From contig BQMF02000067.1 in the NCBI GenBank assembly GCA_027922465.2, forward strand, positions 893,001 to 957,000: 64,000 bases of DNA. The letters are read 5' to 3'. This DNA is from Turritopsis dohrnii (Eukaryota; Cnidaria; Hydrozoa; Anthoathecata; Oceaniidae). Of the stretch, positions 43,225 through 55,437 are shown one piece after another. The notes under the pieces are model-generated. The model worked only from the letters and a program-made list of their open reading frames with translations, was not told the DNA's origin and ran no database searches. Both the position numbers and the translations under genes were made by a program. The stretch's first letter is position 1. Each line of letters starts with the position of its first letter.

Positions 43225-44222
43225 TCTATATATTAATAGCCGATTCTCTGTCTGTCTGTCTGTCTGTTTGTTTGTTTGTAAGTCACGCAAAATGGTAGAT
43301 TGAGTTGTGAGCGAAATTATTTCTTTTTTTGTGTGCGACGTGAGTTCGAAGCAAATACATTGCAACCCCAATCGAACGTGACTTTTTTTGGCTGATGAAC
43401 TAATAGGAATAACGTTTTGTTTTTATTATTATTGTTAGACTCCGTTTCCATTAAAACCATATATCGTAGCGTCGCGTCTTAAAATCTCCGGTTTTAATGG
43501 AAACACCTTTGAACCATTTCGTTATGATACGATAGAAAGTGTTTCCATTAAAACGAAACTTATACACATTATGACTATAGTAAATAGTCATAATGCGTAT
43601 AAGTTTCGTTTTCCATCTGAAGTTTCCTCAGAAACAAATCAAAAAGAAAAGCAACTTCACATAAAAAAAACAAACTAAAATACATATAGTTGTCTGTTAA
43701 TCGATTTCTTTTAATCTATTTTAATATGATCGAACGTTTTTTTATTCACTTCATTCATTTAGCACGTGCATTTTTTTCTCCTCCCGTGTGATCTTTTCAA
43801 GAGAAACCATTTTTTCACCTACTTCTGACAGCACCCATGTTAGAGCGCGTAAAACAAAAACTAATAATAAGTTGAAAAGTTTTTTCTCTCTGCGTTTTGA
43901 GTGTATTGTTAAACTGATATTTGATTAGGTTAAAATCGTAAATAAAAACCATGTGAAGTTCACGTTCGGAATGCATTTTGTAAAGCAAGAAGGTCTGCTG
44001 ACATTTTAAATGCGTCCGCAACAATAAACGGCTGAGTTAAGAACATGCAAGATTTGAAACACCAGGAACGTATTTCTCTTCACGTGCAAACGAGCTTTAT
44101 TTAGCGATAAAGCCAGCAGCAAAGGAAGTCTTATCGCTGGTTTTAAGTGCAATAATTTGGAGCAGGTGGTGATACAACGCAGGCTGAACATGGGCGGCGA
44201 GCGACGCCGCCTTGGCGGCTTG
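43225..44222 (+). mobile_element. Helitron family A (inner)
   Basis: Begins TCTATATATTAATAGCCG after G43224 and ends GGCGGCTTG, a variant of CTAG. The outer copy resumes directly, giving ACGTTTTG^TTTTTATT as the target, again G^T. Its middle is replaced by a hairpin-rich stretch (43440-43680) not present in other A copies. Confidence 0.75.
43444..43611. repeat. Two successive hairpins sharing a 15 bp word
   Basis: Hairpin 1: GTTTCCATTAAAACC at 43444-43458 with its exact inverse at 43490-43504. GTTTCCATTAAAACG recurs at 43541, overlapping hairpin 2, whose 27 nt arms (43551-43577 and 43585-43611) match at 26 of 27 around a 7 nt loop. Probably the inverted ends of a small DNA transposon lodged in the Helitron. 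Non-coding. Confidence 0.8.
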
Positions 44223-45115
44223 TTTTTATTATTATTGTTAGTTTTATATTCCAAGGTCTACGTTGACTACGTTGGCTTTGAAAACTATACATCAACTAAA
44301 TACAAAGAAATTAACTGATTAAACAGTTTGGACAAAAAGCAGCAGTGGCAGAACGTGGTAGCATGTTCGCCAGTGTATCCTAACGTATCCTTGCCTGACT
44401 GTCTCAGACGGGTAAACTTTTTTTTCGAGCAATCAAAATGTTTAAAAACCGATAGGTAAAAAAAGAGTATCATGAAACAAAATATTTTTTTGCTTTTCTT
44501 TTAATAATTTAATTTCTTTTCATAAAGCGCTTCTGATCGAACGTTTTTTTTATTCTCTTTATTCATTTAGCACGTGCCTTTTTTTCTCTCCTCCGTGTGA
44601 ACTTTTTAAGAAGAGAAACCATTTTCCCCTTACGTTTGATAGCACCCATGTTAGAGCGCGTAACTTTTTTAAAACAAAAGCTAATAAAAAGTTTTTTTCT
44701 CTCTACGTTTTGAGTGTATTGTTGTACTGATCAATGATTGTTTTAAAAAAATAAATAACACATCATGAAATTTGGGGTTTTTTGGAACCATTGTTTAAAC
44801 TGATATTTGAGATTTGATTTCGAATCTGCTTCTAGGGATAACTGACGTTTTTTGGGGTCCGCTATACAGGTGATGGGGTGACGAAAAGTTTGGGTCTAAT
44901 TTTTTTGGGAGGGGTCTGTGACGTCATCAAAATCTTTGAAAAATGATATCTTTGTAACGGTTGATCGTAGCGGAACGATCCCATACATTTTTTTGATCAG
45001 TTTTTCAAGCTCTACAACATGGTAACACTTTCGGTTGCCAATTCCTTAATTTTATTTTTCGTGAAGTCAACGCATGCTGAACATGGGCGGCGAGCGACGC
45101 CGCCTTGGCGGCTAG

Positions 45116-45954
45116 TCTATATATTAATAGCCGATTGTCCGTCCGTTCGTTTGCTTGTTTGTCTGTCACGCAAAATGGTAGATTAAGTTGTGAGCGAAAT
45201 TATTTCTTTTTTTGTGTGTGACGTGAATTCGAAGCAAATACATTGCAACCCCAATCGAACGTGACTTTTTTTTGGCTGATGAACTAATAGGAATAACGTT
45301 TTATTTTTATCATTATTGTTAGTTTTATATTAGCTTAAAAACAGTACATCATCTAAATACAAAGAAACTAACTGATTAAACATTTTGGACAAAAAACAGC
45401 AGTGGCAGAACGTGGCAGCATATGTTTGGTTTGCCACTAACTCTTGCCTGACTGTCTGAGACGGGTGAACTTTTTTTTTGAGCAATCAAAATGTTTAAAA
45501 ACCGATAGGTAAAAAAAGAGTATCATATCAAAATAAAATTTTTTTTTTTTTTTTTGCTTTTCTTTTAATAAATTAATTTCTTCTTTTAATTGTTAAGCGT
45601 TCTGATCAAACGTTTTTTTATTCTATTTATTCATTTAGCACGTGCCTTTTTTCTCTCCTCTGTGTGAACTTTTTAAGAAGAGAAACCATTTTCCCCCTGT
45701 TTTATAGCACCCATGTTAGAGTGCGTAACTTTTTTAAAACAAAAGCTAATAAAAAGTTGAAGTTTTCTCTCTCTACGTTATGAGTGTATTGTTACACTGA
45801 TAAAAGATTGGTTTTACCAAAGGTTGTGACTTCGAATCAGCTTCTGGTTGAACACAAGTTATACGAGCCGTTTATAAGAAAATTTGACGTTTATTGATAC
45901 AGTGATACAGAGCAGGTGGACATGGGCGGTGAGCGACACCGCCTTGGCGGCTAG
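45116..45954 (+). mobile_element. Helitron family A, full length
   Basis: 839 bp, from TCTATATATTAATAGCCG to GCCTTGGCGGCTAG, abutting the outer A copy on the left with no spacer. The base after it (T45955) begins a family B-like 5' end, TCTATATAATAATCCGC, that diverges from B after about 20 bp. Confidence 0.8.
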
Positions 45955-46693
45955 TCTATATAATAATCCGCAGTTTTGATTGCCTGACAAATTCCAAAAA
46001 TTTTGGTCGTTAATAATGGATTTTCATTACCGCTGTTATTTTCACGAAGAAACACAGGTTTGTATACATGCGAAAATATTGTTATTATTAACCTGTTTAT
46101 TGTTATTATTATAAAACTGTTTATTGTTAAACTTTACTGTTATTGTAATTTAGATGAATAGAAGAACAGGTGGCACGTGTAAGTGAGTTTTAGAACAGAT
46201 GTTTGTTCACTATAATGGGTTTTTTCAGAGAGAGGAAAACCAAACGAAGAATGAGTGGAAGAAAATCTATTTTTACGATATAAACGTGTGCTGTTTTCAC
46301 ATATTTCTTTTTATAGTTATCAATTGTAATTGTAATTGTAATTTGTAATTTATTCTGATAGATTATAGTACATTGCAATCATATAACTATTATATTGGAG
46401 ACCACCAAATAGCAAAAACTAATCTAGTGATGGCCACCAAAGGAGAAATAGATCTATTATAATGATATATTATTATAATCTATATACTAGTTTAGTAAAA
46501 ATAAATAAAGAAAGAAAGAAAGAAAAAAAAAGAAAAAAGAAAAAATTTTTTTTTTCATTTTTATAAAAAAAAAATGACAGAGAAGAAATATACAAACAAA
46601 TCAGCAATAAATAGAAGAAAATAAACAAATAATAAAAAAAGTAGCAATAAATAGTGGAATGCAAAAAAGAGAACAGGATATGTAATTAAGTAA

Positions 46694-49600
46694 TCAGGAA
46701 GAATATTGATTTAAGAGAATTTCTTTACAATAGGATTTATATTTACCAAAGCTGAGTGAAGAGAGATCATGTTGTGACAACTGGTGTTGCATGTTGTTCC
46801 AAGAAATAATGCATTTATAGTGAATCAAATTTAAACCAAACATGGATGTTCTGATCAAAGGTCTGGAGAGGAGGCGGATACAAGAGCCACGAGTGTTGTG
46901 AGCTGTTTGAAGGAAATGTAGATCGAAGAGATTGCGAATGTCAATAGGTGCAAGAGAGTTCAAAATTTCGTATATAAGAATTAAATTGGATAGATAAATA
47001 AAGTCAGAAACCCTGAAAATTTTTAGAGAATAAAGGAGTGGTTTTGAGGCATGTTTAAAATGAGAAAAAGAAATGAGGCGAAGAGCAGTTTTTTGGAGCT
47101 TGATAATGTGATGTTGTTTTGGTAGGGCTTGACCCCACACTTGACAAGCGTAATTAGCATGAGAAGAAAAAACACTATGATAGGTATTAACTAAGATATT
47201 CCTGGGCAAAAAGTGTCTCAGGATCGAGAGCGCACCGTTAGTTTTCCTCAGTTTTAGGGCAAGATAGCTAAAATGGGCTTCCCAGTTAAGGTAGGGGTCG
47301 AGAATTACTCCTAAATACCGAACAGAGTTTGTGAAATTTCTCCCATTTAGTTTTAATCTAACATCGTAGTCAAGCTGTTTATTGTCTGAAAAGGAAAACC
47401 TCTGTTTTAGTAGCATTTAAAGAAATTTTGTTAGCATTTAGCCAATGTAGAAGTTGTTTGAGGTCTATATTAATATGCTTTTTAATCGATTTAAGATTAG
47501 GGCTAGAGCAGAGAAGACTAGTATCATCAGCAAAATGTTGAGTGAAGGATTGAGTTGGCAAGATCATCAATGTAGATTAGAAATAATAGTGGACCAAGCA
47601 CAGAACCTTGAGGCACACCATGTTTTATTAAGGAGAAAGATGACATAACATTGGAAACAGATACAGATTGATAGCGATTTGATAAATAGGATTTGAACCA
47701 GGAGTTAGCAATTCCTCTAATTCCATAGTGGTTTAATTTGCTCAAGAGAATTTCATGGTCTACAGTATCAAATGCTTTCTGAAGGTCTATGAATACACAT
47801 TACCTTTGTCAAGGTGTTTTCGAATGTTCTCAGTCAAACTGATAAGAGCATGAATAGTAGAATTCCTACTCCTGAATCCAAATTGCTTATCAGCCAAAAT
47901 TTTAAATTTGTCAAGAAAAGCCTGAAGTCGGTGACAGACAAGTTTCTCAAAAATTTTATCCACGTTAGAGAGAAGGGATATGGGTCTGTAGTTAATTACT
48001 TCCAGGGGAGACCCTTTGTTTTTGTGGACAGGAATTACTGTAGAAGATTTCAAAATTGTAGGAAATTCCCCACTTTGGAGAGACATATTAAATAGTTTTG
48101 CTAATACTATGGAGAATTCGTTGCTCAAGGAGGTTAGTAATACATTATGGAAACTATAAGGACCAGTAGATTTCGTTATGTCAAGAGAGGTAATGATTTT
48201 ATTTATTTCAGCTGGCAAGACCGGTGAGAAGAAGAAAGAGTTAGGATTTCTGTTTTTTAAATAATTTTTAAAATTCTTGGAGCTGTATTTGATGTTGCCA
48301 CGAATGTTATCAGCTATAGAAGAAAAGTAGTTGTTGAATGTATATGAAATTAAATGTGGATCAGAGGTGATCTTACCATCAGCTTTAAGAGAGAAATTAT
48401 TTGGGCAATTCTTTTTACTTCTTTTGTTGATGATTTCATTGATACCTTCCCATATTTTTTTATTGTTTCGAATATTTTTCTGGAAGTAACGATTGTAATG
48501 ATTTTTCTTACTAGAATTAATGATTTTTTTGTAATAGGAATTTCTTAAAGAAATTGATTTCCTTAAACCAGCTGTTATCCATGGTTTAGATTTGTTTTTT
48601 AGTTGCCTACGACTTAACTTTTTTATTGGAGCATGGGAATCCACAAGTTTGTTTAATTTATCAAAGAAAAGGTTAAAAGAACTATTTACATTATCTACAG
48701 TTAAAAACAAATTATCCCAATTAATGTGATTGAAATCTTTTTTAAACCCTATTGTATCAAGTTTACTCCAATCTCTATAAAAGTTATTTGATTTTTTTTT
48801 CATCATTTTTAGTTACATCAGTAAAAGATAATAAAAACTGTGGAAGATGATCGGAGATGGATAAAGTTAGGTTTCCAGAAATTGAATTACTTCCTAAAGA
48901 ATGATTCATAAAAATATTATCAATTAGAGTCTTAGATGTTAGAGTTACACGAGTGGGAATATTTATGTGAGGCAATAAAAAGTGGGACTGAAGAGAGTCT
49001 AGGAAAAAAATTTACATTTGGATCAGTGTTTTGATTTAAAAGGTTAATGTTGAAATCACCCATAAGGACTAGTGGCTTGCGTTCTTTGCTTATTTTTTCA
49101 AGAAAAGGATTTAGGAATAAATTAACGAAATCTTTTATATCCATCAATGGATGTTTGTATAAACAGCCAACCACAATGTTAGATTGCCTGGCTCTTTGGA
49201 TTTCTATAAATGTTGACTCAAGATTTTTAGGGTCGAAAAGGATGTTGGAGAGGTCATTACGTGGAACTGAAGTTAGAGAGGATAAAACATAAAGTGCAGT
49301 ACCTCCAGCTTTTCCTGAGGCAGTGTTGAAGTAAGGAGTGTAATTTTCTAAATCAGGTGTAGAATGACTTGACCAAGTTTCACTAAATCCTAGTACACTA
49401 AAATTATGACCTAATTGGTTTAGAGTGATATTAATTTCATCAAAATGCAGAGATAGGGAGTTACAATTTAAATGGAAAAAGGAAAGACCTGATTCAGGTT
49501 TAAAAATGCGAGAAAGCTTTGATTGAAAGGAATTGACATCGTAATATTTGCAGTCAATGTTATCATAAAATTGCTCATCATCACTACTGCTAGTAGAGGA

Positions 49601-49861
49601 AGGTCCGGAAGGTGGAGCACAAGTTGAATTTATGCATGAAAAGAAATTTTCTTCAGATAGATGATCAGAACCAAACGGGAGGGTTTCAGAATTACACTTA
49701 AGACATGACCAGACTTCACTCGATTTGGATAGGGAGTCAAAATCGGAGGAGCTTAGCAAATTACATCTGGGATGAACCCAAGTTTGACAAAAATCACAAA
49801 AAATTGATTTAGAGTTTTTCCTAATTAATCCATCACATATCCCACAGAAGTACTTTTGCAT
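46694..49861 (-). pseudogene. LINE ORF2: PHD finger, APE endonuclease, RT
   Basis: Starts at an ATG at 49861. Residues 1-60 form a C4HC3 PHD-like finger (CGIC, CDFC, WVHPRC, CLKC). The APE-type endonuclease follows: LNCNSLSLHFDEI, FSETW, LYKHP, GDFNINLL and a late SDH. The RT blocks are ITSLDITKSTGP, YRPISLLSNVDKIFEKLV, FGFRSRNST, HGVPQGSVLGPLLF and HFADDTSLLCS, then a C-terminal domain to 46694. The pieces lie in at least five successive frames (breaks near 48950, 48800, 47790, 47550, 47400). The domain set and order fit L2/CR1-clade LINEs; a PHD finger fused in front of the endonuclease is a useful clade marker. The protein would nick target DNA and copy LINE RNA. Confidence 0.85.
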
Positions 49862-50102
49862 TTTGTAGAAACACTAGCAAACACAAAACTTGTGCTAAAT
49901 CAAGAAAAATGGCCAGAGAAACAGCATTTTGTAGTCAAAACTAGAAAGGCAGCAAACAACAACAGCTACCCCCAAAGAAGAATCTGCCATTTTAAAATTT
50001 TGTGAGGCGCAAACAAATAACAATCGTGCCATAACCAAGAATGGCGCTCGAAACAAAGGCTGGATTACTTTAAACATAAGCTTACCAGAAAATGAAAAAA
50101 GA

Positions 50103-50876
50103 TTACTCATCTGTAGAAGAGTCAGGAAACAGCTCGTCAAAGATATCCATGTGGAAAATTTTCACAGGCTTAGAGTTTACAGAGATTATGATATGGGGCA
50201 TGCCATAAAAAGTCCAATAACGTTCAATTTTCCCTTCCTTGTGCAGCGCAACACATTTTTTCCAAATGTCTACGTAAGCTGGACATAAGTTCTCATTGAT
50301 ATAGAGATTGAAACGGTCAAGGCCGATTGACGAAAAGTTTTTGTTTTTGAGTTCTTTGCGTTTTTTTAGGAGCTTCATGCAGTTTTTCCAATTAACGAAA
50401 TGAACAATAGTTCGTTTAGGAAGACCTTTAGGGTTCTTTTTAGGTGCTGGAAGTCTATGACATGCTTCTATGTCACTGGGAGCAATAGGGACATTCAGAT
50501 TTTGACAGAGCTCAACTACCTTGTTTTCTAAATTATCATCGGTAATGTCGTCTGGTATCCCAGCGATTTCAATATTGTTACGGCGTATGTACTGATTTTC
50601 CGCAGCAGCCTGACATTCAAGTTCGTAAATTCTGTCCTGTTGATCTTGGACTTTCTTTTCTAGTTCAGAGATCTTTTCAAAAATTTTACCTGTGTTGGTG
50701 CTTATCTCAGTGAGGATTTCGGTCCAAAATAGCTGTTGATTTGCTTCAACTCGGGCGACGGATTCGCGCAATCCTTTAAGGATGTCATGCAGTTCATCGA
50801 CGTTATCGGGGAATGACGGATCAGGATGAGATAGTTCGTTTTCATAATAATGAATCTAAGAATTTGATGAAGACAT
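50103..50876 (-). pseudogene. LINE ORF1 protein (coiled coil, RNA-binding type)
   Basis: ATG at 50876, an early TAG at codon 7, then open to 50103. A predicted coiled coil (EILTEISTNTGKIFEKISEL through KVQDQQDRIYELE) is followed by QYIRRNNIEIAGIPDDITDD, ACHRLPAPKKNPKGLP and TIVHFVNWKNCMKLL, the pattern of LINE ORF1 proteins with a noncanonical RRM. It would coat LINE RNA. It lies 240 bp upstream of ORF2 on the same strand, the normal LINE order. Confidence 0.75.
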
Positions 50877-51289
50877 GTTGATCAGTTTCTTTTGCCTTGT
50901 TTTCGGTGGCATTTATATAGCGGAAGCGGTGATGAATGCAGAATCGTACCAGAGTTAGATTAGCTGCTAGTATAAAACCGGGATTTAAATCATGAAGGCG
51001 TGGCTTTTGGCGCGAAAGATCAGCTGACCTCGACGGTGATCACAAGCCGTAGCTGAGAGTGCAGCAGTAAAGTAGTGTAGATGAAGTTGAAGTTGTTTAA
51101 AAATAGCTGCAGAAAGGATGATATTTACATTGGTGAAAATGGTTTTATTTCTTTTCAGTGGGAAAACGTTTGGAAAAGATACAAAGTAATATACGTAAGT
51201 ACATGAGTCAAACGCATTTATAAATACAGCGTTAAGAGATAGTAAAAACAGAGTTGAAACGATCAAAAAGTTGCATCCCCCTACGAGCA

Positions 51290-52950
51290 GTTTTCCTTTG
51301 GTAAGGAACTGGCTGTTCTTTTATTTATTTATTTCAAAATGGCTCCACAGTTATGAAGTTTAGAAAATAACATGGAAGAAGAGCTTGCCACCACTGTCTG
51401 TCTTTTTCATTATTTATTGTTTTGTTGCCTATGAATTCCTCAGATACTTTATCACCTTCTTGCTATTTCTTTTATGGAACAGTTTGAATCTTTCTTCTCG
51501 TTTTACAAGAAAGTGTGTTTTTATCTATTTAGTGTGTATATATGTAAATTTATTGCTTCTATTTTGCTTTCTACTAACATTTAACAGGAGAAACATTGAT
51601 AACAGTTGTGTATATATGTATATTTTATCCACAGCTGAAGTTTTATGCCTGTATAAATATTCTTTAAATAAATAAATAAATAAATAAATATGCCTTTCAG
51701 TGTATGAAAATGGTAGTGGAATTTCAGGAAAGTATGCTGGGAAGTAAATCGAGTGTAATTAATTTGTTTACAGGTATGAAATATAGAAAGTAAAGAGTTT
51801 AGAAGTGTTTGATGATAATGGCTACAGAACATATGATCAATATTGTTTACTAACATGATGATGTGAATTGGTATTGAAAGGTAAACCAAAGTTAAAATAG
51901 TATCTATTTAGTTAAAACACAGTTAGTATTAGTGGATAAATAAAGGAAAAGAGGGATGTTTACTGTTGTGTTTTGAATTTTCCACTTTGAACTGAAATAA
52001 AAAATGGCTCCATATATGTTAATGCTTTCATAAGTTAAAAATTCTTTTGCTATACTAATTCTGTCATTATGTTTGTGTTTTTAATTACTATTTTTAAGGT
52101 AAATATGTTTTCAAAGTTTCTTTTAGTTTGTTTTGGTTTTGTTTCGATTTCGTCACACACAGTATGATTAGGTTTTTTGTATATGATTTTTGAATATTTT
52201 CATCTGAATAGAAATGAAGCACATGGTGTGTTAAATTATGTTGAGAGGGTTAGTTAAGAGAAGAATGGATTATGTATTTAAGAAGTTCATTAGTTATTAC
52301 TGTGCTATGAAACTGTCCTACAAAAAAAAAGCATTATTGGGTGGATTTTTCTTAAGTTTATGCATTATTTTGTGTTATGGTAATCGTTTACGTATCTGGG
52401 TATATATATAAGTTTCGCATTCTGATTTTATTTGTGACTTCTAATCTTCTGGGTAAATTTTTGTTTTTAGTTATTGATTGTAGGATAAATGCGTACTTGA
52501 ATTTCATTTTTTTCTTTCTTTTTTTTCATTGTTGTTTATTTCATTATTCTTATAGCATGATTAGGTTTTCGGCATTACAATTCAAGTATTAATTTTTTAG
52601 GTAATAATAAAAAAAGTATAAAGAAATGAAATTCATGGTTTTAATCATGGTGTTGATGGTTTTGGGAAGAACAGACTATATATCATTTCAAAAATTCATT
52701 AAAGATTGCAGTCCAGTCTTTGGAACAAAAGAAAAAGTTGGAAGGTATCAACTTGTTTTGAACTAAAATTTTGTAATGTTTGGTTTTGTATGTCTGGGTA
52801 AACAGTTCTGTGTTGTATATTGCCATTTTTTACATTAAAGTTACTTCTCTTCTGTGTATAAATATATATTCTGAACCATGTTGCTATTTGTTTCTATTTT
52901 AAATCTTCTGAATGTAGAAAATCAATTAATGCCTGAAAAGAAACTTCACA
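51290..52950. other. AT-rich stretch without genes
   Basis: No coding evidence. A (AAAT)n microsatellite at 51667-51690 follows a region that could be the 3' UTR of a + strand LINE (GCCTGTATAAATATTC before it), but no RT was found. Confidence 0.5.
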
Positions 52951-52954
52951 ACGC

Positions 52955-53244
52955 TTACTGAACATGGGTGGCGAGCGACGCCGACTGGGCGAGAACCAAT
53001 AAGGATAACTGACGTCTTTTATGGGTCAGCCATACGGGTGATAGGATGACGTCATAATTTTTATTTGGTACTGCGGATATGACGTCATCAAAATCTTTGA
53101 TCAATGATATCTCTGCAACGGTGGATCGAGGCGAAATGATTCCATACACTTTTTTGATCAATTCTTCGTCACGGGGGAATGCAGAATTTGACACATCCTT
53201 TTGGAAGTTTAACACGGTAAAAATTTTTACCGGGGATACTAGTT
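52955..53244 (+). mobile_element. Helitron A end fused to Helitron B 3' part
   Basis: 52955-52990 is the family A 3' subterminal sequence (CTGAACATGGGTGGCGAGCG) broken inside the hairpin. At 52991 family B sequence starts (GAGAACCAATAAGGATAAC), with two TGACGTCA octamers, and ends in GGTAAAAATTTTTACC and GATACTAG, then T. Either a truncated B inserted in A or a recombinant. Confidence 0.65.
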
Positions 53245-53926
53245 TTTTTAATATGGCACATCGGTTGTGAACGTGTAGAATGGAGGGATGAAACAAATCA
53301 GTTGCATTCTCTTCTACATTTGAGGGATATTTTGGTTGCCATTGGTGAATTCATGATATCCGAATTCCACCATTATTGGTGTCAAAAAAGTGAAGTGAAG
53401 CGAAATCACACCATTCCTGCTACAATAGCCTAAAATATGTCAAATCGTTCTGCAAATAGATCAAAATTTCATAACAACATAGATGAACTTTCAAAGAAAA
53501 TATGAGCTAAAAGTTTCAGACAACCCTCTTTCCTTAGATGAAAAAGATTTAGATGAAATGTATGTCAACTTATTGTGAACCGCGTTAACTTCTAAAACGA
53601 TTAATGACGTCACGAGTCAACATCTAAAACGACTCGACGACTTGATAAACGAGATTTCTGCGTCGAATTAAGTTCATATAATATCCTTTGAGCAGCATCT
53701 ATACTCAAGTCTGACAACATTCTGCCATCTTTATAGGAATTGCTTTCCTGTTGTGGAAACGATTCTGTTGATTAACCATCAATTAAATCCATTTTTGGAG
53801 TTTCTTGGTCACCATGGGAGTTAGCAAAATCATTAATGGCTCTCCCAAATCAACAGTACCAATGAGTAGCTCTTCCTCTTTTGCAAGTCTTTTTTGTTAC
53901 CTTGTCCTCAGAGGCCTTTCTTTAGT

Positions 53927-54620
53927 CTAATATTTAAAATTGCAATGCTTCTCAAGATAAGTATACTTATACTGCTTGTTCTGGTGCTTCACATCATTAT
54001 GGGTATTTAACCACACAACCAATTGGTGCTTGTGATAAAACCAAGCCCTTTGCTGAAAGTTAATTATGATGAAAAAAATTGTCAAAATGATCTTAATGCA
54101 CTTTTTACATTTTTTCTCAAACCACTTTAATGTAGGATTTGTTTTTATACTGATGTCAGCTTCTCAAATCTTCCAAAGCTTTATTGACTTCAGTTTGGGT
54201 GCAAGATCTCAATACATGTCAATGTTTGCACAACATGATATCTTCTTTTATAGCTGTTGCACCATTCTTTGTGGTTGAGGACCAACCTTCCCATGTGTGT
54301 TCTCTGTGAAAATCACAGATCAAAACTTTGCAATCTGAAATAAATGAATAAAGAATGTCTAGAAGGTTCTTTACATAAAATTGCAAATTTAGCTTTTAGC
54401 TGAATGCGACAAAGAATCATAAAACATCTACAAGGATATAAGGACCCAATAGCACTTCTTTTGAACAGTCAACCATAGCATTTTTTGGTTCGAAATCTGG
54501 ATTCCCATCTTTAATGACATTTAAAGCACATTCATTGAATATTTTGAGATGTTTTTCCTCCAAAGACAAAGGCAGCAATAACTTGGTAGTCTACTTAAGT
54601 TTTTACTACCGTGAGAAATA
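53927..54620 (-). pseudogene. MULE-type transposase, decayed
   Basis: The minus strand reads LKIFNECALNVIKDGNPDFE, then PKNAMVDCSKEV. After an intron-like gap with an ATTTATTTCAG acceptor at 54335 comes DCKVLICDFHREHTWEGWSS, then ATAIKEDIMLCKH, NKALEDLRS, TNPTLKWFEKK, and finally RAWFYHKHQLVVWLNTHNDV before a stop at 53927. Asp followed by CDFHRE matches the second DDE block of MULE transposases (FAR1-like). Several stops and shifts make it a pseudogene. Confidence 0.6.
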
Positions 54621-54779
54621 ATGGCAACCGAAATGAAATAAAGAAATGAAATAAATCAGTAATATGGATAACTCTACTAAAGTAACCCTTTTCAGTATTT
54701 CTTTTATTTTGGTATTTAAAAGACTTTGGCTTATAAATCAAATAAAATCAGCACATGCATTTCTATTGTCATACATCAA

Positions 54780-55437
54780 ATTTTACCCCGTGAAGTTTTT
54801 CCATTTCAGGAATATCGTGAAAGTCAGTGTATGGGGAGCCCTTTTTCCCAATTTAATAAGCTACCTCCAATAGTTTTCTTAGACTATCTTTCTCCTTCAC
54901 AGCAGCTATTCTCATACTACTTACTATTGAAGAGTCCCTGGCAAAGTCTGCACAACTCTCTTTCGATATACATCATCAGCCAATTTTTTATCTTTTTGTT
55001 GAATACTTGTTAGATGGAGGTCAGATTTCCCATGGTCCTGAATTGCTGATATTGATAACTATTACAGCCTACAAGGAATTTCTATGATAAGTTCTTTGAT
55101 GTTTGAATTTTTTTAATCCACTCGCAACATAACATTTATTTCAATCTTCATCATCTTCAGTGTCACTCATTAATTCAGAAGGTATGTGACTCCACACCTC
55201 CGCATCTACAAACTTGTTACGTGCATTTTTCAACCTACAAAACATGTAAAAAGAAAAAATATATTAGTAATTCTTTTGTGAAAATCAGTCAATAGAAGTT
55301 TGCAATAGATAAGCAAGAACTTACTCTATGCCTGGCAGAGTTATTTCTTATTTCTTCTTCAATTTGATCAAAATTATTGTCCAGTCTGTCTTTCTCTGAT
55401 GTGACAGAGTCTAGAAGTATCTTCGACAGGCTTCTGG
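54780..55437 (-). pseudogene. Transposase-derived exon remnants
   Basis: Three minus-strand blocks. 55437-55331 reads SLSKILLDSVTSEKDRLDNN and ends at a GTAAGT donor; 55240-55136 reads LKNARNKFVDAEVWSHIPSE and then acidic residues to a stop. The two do not join in phase as written. At about 54990-54800 comes KEKDSLRKLLEVAY, a stop, then GSPYTDFHDIPEMEKLHGVK, similar to a segment found in hAT-derived proteins of the ZNF862 type. Relation to the MULE remnant downstream is unclear. Confidence 0.3.

Larger units (their letters stand above)
43115..45115 (+). mobile_element. Helitron family A (outer, chimeric), split by another A copy
   Basis: Starts TCTATATATTAATTGC after A43114 with a deletion in the (CTGT)n region, is interrupted at 43225-44222, resumes TTTTTATTATTATTG at 44223 and ends GGCGGCTAG at 45115. 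Its distal part (about 44835-45060) is family B interior, as in the copy at 288-1359. The next Helitron begins at the T that follows. Confidence 0.75.
46490..51270 (-). mobile_element. CR1/L2-type LINE, nearly full length
   Basis: Minus-strand non-LTR retrotransposon: GC-richer 5' region (about 50880-51270), ORF1 (50876-50103), ORF2 (49861-46694), and a 3' region with A/G-rich simple sequence near 46500-46560. Ends are estimated from loss of recognisable sequence. ORF2 is frameshifted throughout, so it is dead, but every domain is still present. Confidence 0.75.

Noticed and set aside
45955..46495. A complete Helitron from the B-like start at 45955 to CTAG at about 46495
   Set aside because: Only about 20 bp matches family B and no 3' hairpin precedes that CTAG, which also lies in AT-rich LINE flank.
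46473..46664. Hydrophobic Phe-rich minus-strand frame
   Set aside because: Produced by A/G-rich simple sequence in the LINE 3' region.
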